Below are positions 4,975-6,149 of a stretch of 6,149 nucleotides of DNA, piece by piece. A model generated the notes under the pieces. The model searched no databases, was not told the origin of the DNA, and worked only from the letters and a program-made list of their open reading frames with translations. This DNA is from Arthrobacter sp. (GTDB lineage Bacteria > Actinomycetota > Actinomycetes > Actinomycetales > Micrococcaceae), in NCBI GenBank assembly GCA_025464925.1, contig JAODMS010000192.1, positions 1 to 6,149 on the forward strand, read 5' to 3'. Each line of letters opens with the position of its first letter. Position 1 is the first letter of the stretch. The position numbers and the translations under genes are program-made.

Positions 4975-5060
4975 GATGAACCTATGGCGCGGTGAGATCG
5001 ATTTCGTGGTGGTGCCGCTGCCACTGCCGTGGGATGCGCGGTCCCGGTGAAGTGGTGTGC

Positions 5061-5318
5061 TCAGTCCACGAAAGCGAAAGCCGCCGCAATCCGCTCCAGC
5101 GCCTCTTCCTTTGACACCTCGAGGACCTCGGCGATCACGCCGAGCACGGCCTCACTGACGTTGCCGAGCGCGGCGAGGGCCTCGGCCATGCCCCCGGGGA
5201 GATCGCTGGTAATCGCTGTGAAGGCCTGAGGGTCGTTGTAAACAAAAGTCGTAAGGATTGCCACGCCCAGACCTACACCGTCGTTCGAATGTGGCGACGG
5301 CGGTTTCACCTCGTCCAT
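5061..5318 (-). CDS. 85-residue acidic helical protein of unknown function
   Basis: The ATG at 5318 is preceded by a strong AAGGAG (5332-5327) at eight bases, and the ORF ends with TGA at 5063-5061. Base use is typical of the neighbourhood. The protein is net acidic. After a Pro-rich head (MDEVKPPSPHSNDGVG) there is a short hydrophobic stretch, VGLGVAILTTFVYN, then a helical region rich in Ala, Glu and Val (MAEALAALGNVSEAVLG followed by EVLEVSKEEALERIAAAF). The hydrophobic stretch is too short and the rest too acidic for a clear membrane protein, so a small soluble helical bundle is more likely. I do not recognise a family. It stands alone, with a terminator-like hairpin downstream and a region of TGACA/TGTCA half-sites upstream. 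Confidence 0.7.
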   Translation of the reverse strand: MDEVKPPSPHSNDGVGLGVAILTTFVYNDPQAFTAITSDLPGGMAEALAALGNVSEAVLGVIAEVLEVSKEEALERIAAAFAFVD

Positions 5319-5362
5319 CGCCGGTACTCCTTAAGCCCGAAGGGGACCGGAGTTCTCCCGGC

Positions 5363-5419
5363 GTGTCACTGGAGTCTAGTGCTAGTCACATATTGACACC
5401 TTGGGGAAAAGTTGTGACA
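5363..5419. promoter_or_regulatory. Cluster of TGTCA/TGACA-type half-sites upstream of the 85-residue gene
   Basis: Four related words lie in 57 bases: GTGTCA (5363-5368), GTCACA (5385-5390), TGACAC (5394-5399) and TGTGACA (5413-5419). The first and third, and the second and fourth, are inverted copies of each other. A leftward TAGACT (5378-5373) could be the -10 of the 85-residue gene. This may be an operator region for that gene. The -35 is not clear. Confidence 0.3.
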
Positions 5420-5598
5420 GGAAGCCGGCGACAACGCTCTCCGCCGCCAGTGGGGCTCATCGGTTGTCGGCGTCAGGCGGCAAGGTCCGCAGGAGTGGAC
5501 GACTTATGCGGGCTGCCTGGCTGGCCGCGCTGGTGAGTCGCGTGGGCGGGAATCGAATCCTTGGGGCCAAGGGGGCGGCGGAGACAGGCCGGCGCTGC

Positions 5599-5627
5599 CG
5601 TCATTACTGGCAAAGACAGCAATGACG
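5599..5627. repeat. Hairpin-forming inverted repeat
   Basis: CGTCATT (5599-5605) pairs perfectly with AATGACG (5621-5627). After one mismatch, CTG (5607-5609) pairs with CAG (5617-5619) around a 7-base loop. It would make a stable stem on either strand. It is not followed by a T-run on either side. Confidence 0.5.
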
Positions 5628-5650
5628 TCAAAACCGGAGTTTCCGTCCTG

Positions 5651-5670
5651 GGACCAAAATAGTGTGGTCC
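5651..5670. repeat. Second hairpin-forming inverted repeat
   Basis: GGACCA (5651-5656) and TGGTCC (5665-5670) form a perfect 6-bp stem around an 8-base AT-rich loop, 23 bases after the previous hairpin. No T-run follows on either strand. Confidence 0.45.
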
Positions 5671-5743
5671 TCCCGCGGGCCTGGCCCCAGGTCCCGAGCA
5701 AGGCGCCTGCGGGAAAGCTTCGGGGTGGGGCCGCCGGTGGTTT

Positions 5744-5756
5744 CCCCGGCCCGGGG
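5744..5756 (-). terminator. Possible GC-rich terminator of the phosphotransferase gene
   Basis: CCCCGG-C-CCGGGG forms a compact GC stem 17 bases beyond the leftward stop codon (5773). It is placed like a terminator but lacks a T-run (GAAACC follows on the transcript strand), so it is only a candidate. Confidence 0.25.
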
Positions 5757-5772
5757 AGGGGCGCGTGCCGGG

Positions 5773-6149
5773 TCAGGGGATCAGCTCGCCGGCCCGTTGG
5801 AGGTGCCGGCAGGTCTCGGCCGCCCAGTCCGGGGCGCGGTCCCGGAACGGGTCCACGCTTCCGGTGAACAGCCGGACCGCGGCCCAGGCACGCATCCGCG
5901 CCGGATCGACCCGGCCGCCGGCCTGCCGGTAACCCGCGAGCAGCCCCTCGGTCTTCGCTCCCCCTGCCGCGCCCCCGGCCGGCGGGGCGCCGTTGATTTC
6001 CTCCACGGCGGCAAAGGCCCCCAGGTCCGCCTCCGGCTCCCCCCTTCCCATCCGGTCGAAGTCGACGAGGCGGACCGCTGCCCCCTCCACCAGGACCTGG
6101 TCGGCGGAAAAATCGCCATGGACCCACACCCGGCCCCGGCCCACGTCGC
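5773..6149 (-). CDS. C-terminal part of an aminoglycoside-phosphotransferase-fold kinase (runs off right edge)
   Basis: The frame is open from the right edge to a TGA at 5775-5773, giving 124 residues of a larger protein. Near the visible start is WVHGDFSADQVLV, the catalytic Brenner-type loop of the APH/choline-kinase fold, with the catalytic Asp at 6114-6112. About 16 residues on is RLVDFDRMGRGEPEADLGAF, the metal-binding DFD with Asp at 6063-6061. The usual Asn five residues after the catalytic Asp is Gln here (HGDFSADQ). The rest is a helical C-terminal lobe ending in LQRAGELIP. Such enzymes move phosphate from ATP to a small molecule, often a sugar, amino alcohol or antibiotic; the substrate is not readable without the missing N-terminal half. 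Being chromosomal and Gln-bearing, it is more likely a housekeeping or orphan phosphotransferase than a resistance gene. A nearby GC hairpin may end transcription. Confidence 0.8.
   Translation of the reverse strand, partial: DVGRGRVWVHGDFSADQVLVEGAAVRLVDFDRMGRGEPEADLGAFAAVEEINGAPPAGGAAGGAKTEGLLAGYRQAGGRVDPARMRAWAAVRLFTGSVDPFRDRAPDWAAETCRHLQRAGELIP

Larger units (their letters stand above)
4777..5060. other. 284-base non-coding stretch between convergent genes
   Basis: No frame here has codon bias or a recognisable product. It contains a terminator-like hairpin (4844-4862) and a compact inverted repeat (4952-4974), described separately. The rest is featureless to my reading. Confidence 0.5.
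5319..5772. other. 454-base non-coding stretch between two leftward genes
   Basis: This stretch holds the leader and half-site cluster of the 85-residue gene and several inverted repeats further right: 5599-5627, 5651-5670, CCCGCGGG at 5672-5679 and 5744-5756. Open frames here show neither codon bias nor recognisable motifs. I see no gene. Confidence 0.5.

Noticed and set aside
5393..5398. Perfect TTGACA -35 box on the plus strand
   Set aside because: No -10-like sequence lies 15-19 bases downstream and no plus-strand gene follows. It fits better as part of the half-site cluster.
5540..5565. Leftward GGATTCGATTCCCGCCC followed by ...CTCACCA, resembling the T-arm and CCA end of a tRNA
   Set aside because: The bases flanking the TTCGATT loop do not form a five-pair T-stem, and no anticodon or D-arm is found upstream. 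No tRNA or clear att site can be supported.
5504..6127. 207-codon minus-strand frame antisense-shifted over the phosphotransferase
   Set aside because: It is Gly/Arg/Pro-rich and in a different frame from the motif-bearing phosphotransferase, so it is a shadow.

Overview
The base composition, the strong G/C bias at third codon positions, the GTG/TTG starts with GA-rich ribosome binding sites, and a LAXTG-type sorting motif all point to a high-GC Gram-positive actinobacterium. An Arthrobacter-like Micrococcaceae chromosome is the best guess. The window shows no rRNA, tRNA, CRISPR array or complete insertion sequence.

Layout. Left edge (1-286, minus): the 5' part of an unrecognised protein with a hydrophobic segment runs off the window. 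It is followed by a plus-strand remnant of a DUF998 membrane protein (290-523). The centre (524-3400) is the most coherent block: a secreted glycoside hydrolase of family 26 (659-1882, plus) converges on a leftward pair. That pair is a processive-type family 2 glycosyltransferase (3256-2063, minus) followed at once by a 51-residue ORF (2060-1905, minus) made almost entirely of a LAYTG motif, one membrane helix and an Arg-Arg tail. Next comes a PadR-type repressor (3665-4219, plus) and a small four-helix membrane protein (4336-4776, plus). The right part holds an 85-residue acidic orphan (5318-5061, minus) and, running in from the right edge, the C-terminal part of an aminoglycoside-phosphotransferase-fold kinase (6149-5773, minus). 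Three non-coding stretches (3257-3664, 4777-5060, 5319-5772) contain hairpins and operator-like repeats but no convincing gene.

How the parts may work together. The GT2 enzyme looks like a membrane polysaccharide synthase, and the GH26 enzyme is an exported endo-glycanase that could trim or release the same polymer. This resembles the pairing of synthases and hydrolases in cellulose-type exopolysaccharide loci. Their promoter regions face outward from the convergent pair, yet each carries two TTGAG boxes exactly 20 bp apart. The proximal box lies 103-105 nt before the start codon in both cases, which suggests one shared regulator. The PadR gene and the four-helix membrane protein gene are tied together by near-identical 17-bp palindromes (TATATCT-N3-AGATATA). 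One lies just downstream of the padR -10 and the other overlaps the -10 of the membrane-protein gene, so PadR probably represses both.

All functional calls are read from motifs by eye. No database search was possible, and the polysaccharide identity, the PadR ligand and the role of the small proteins are unknown.
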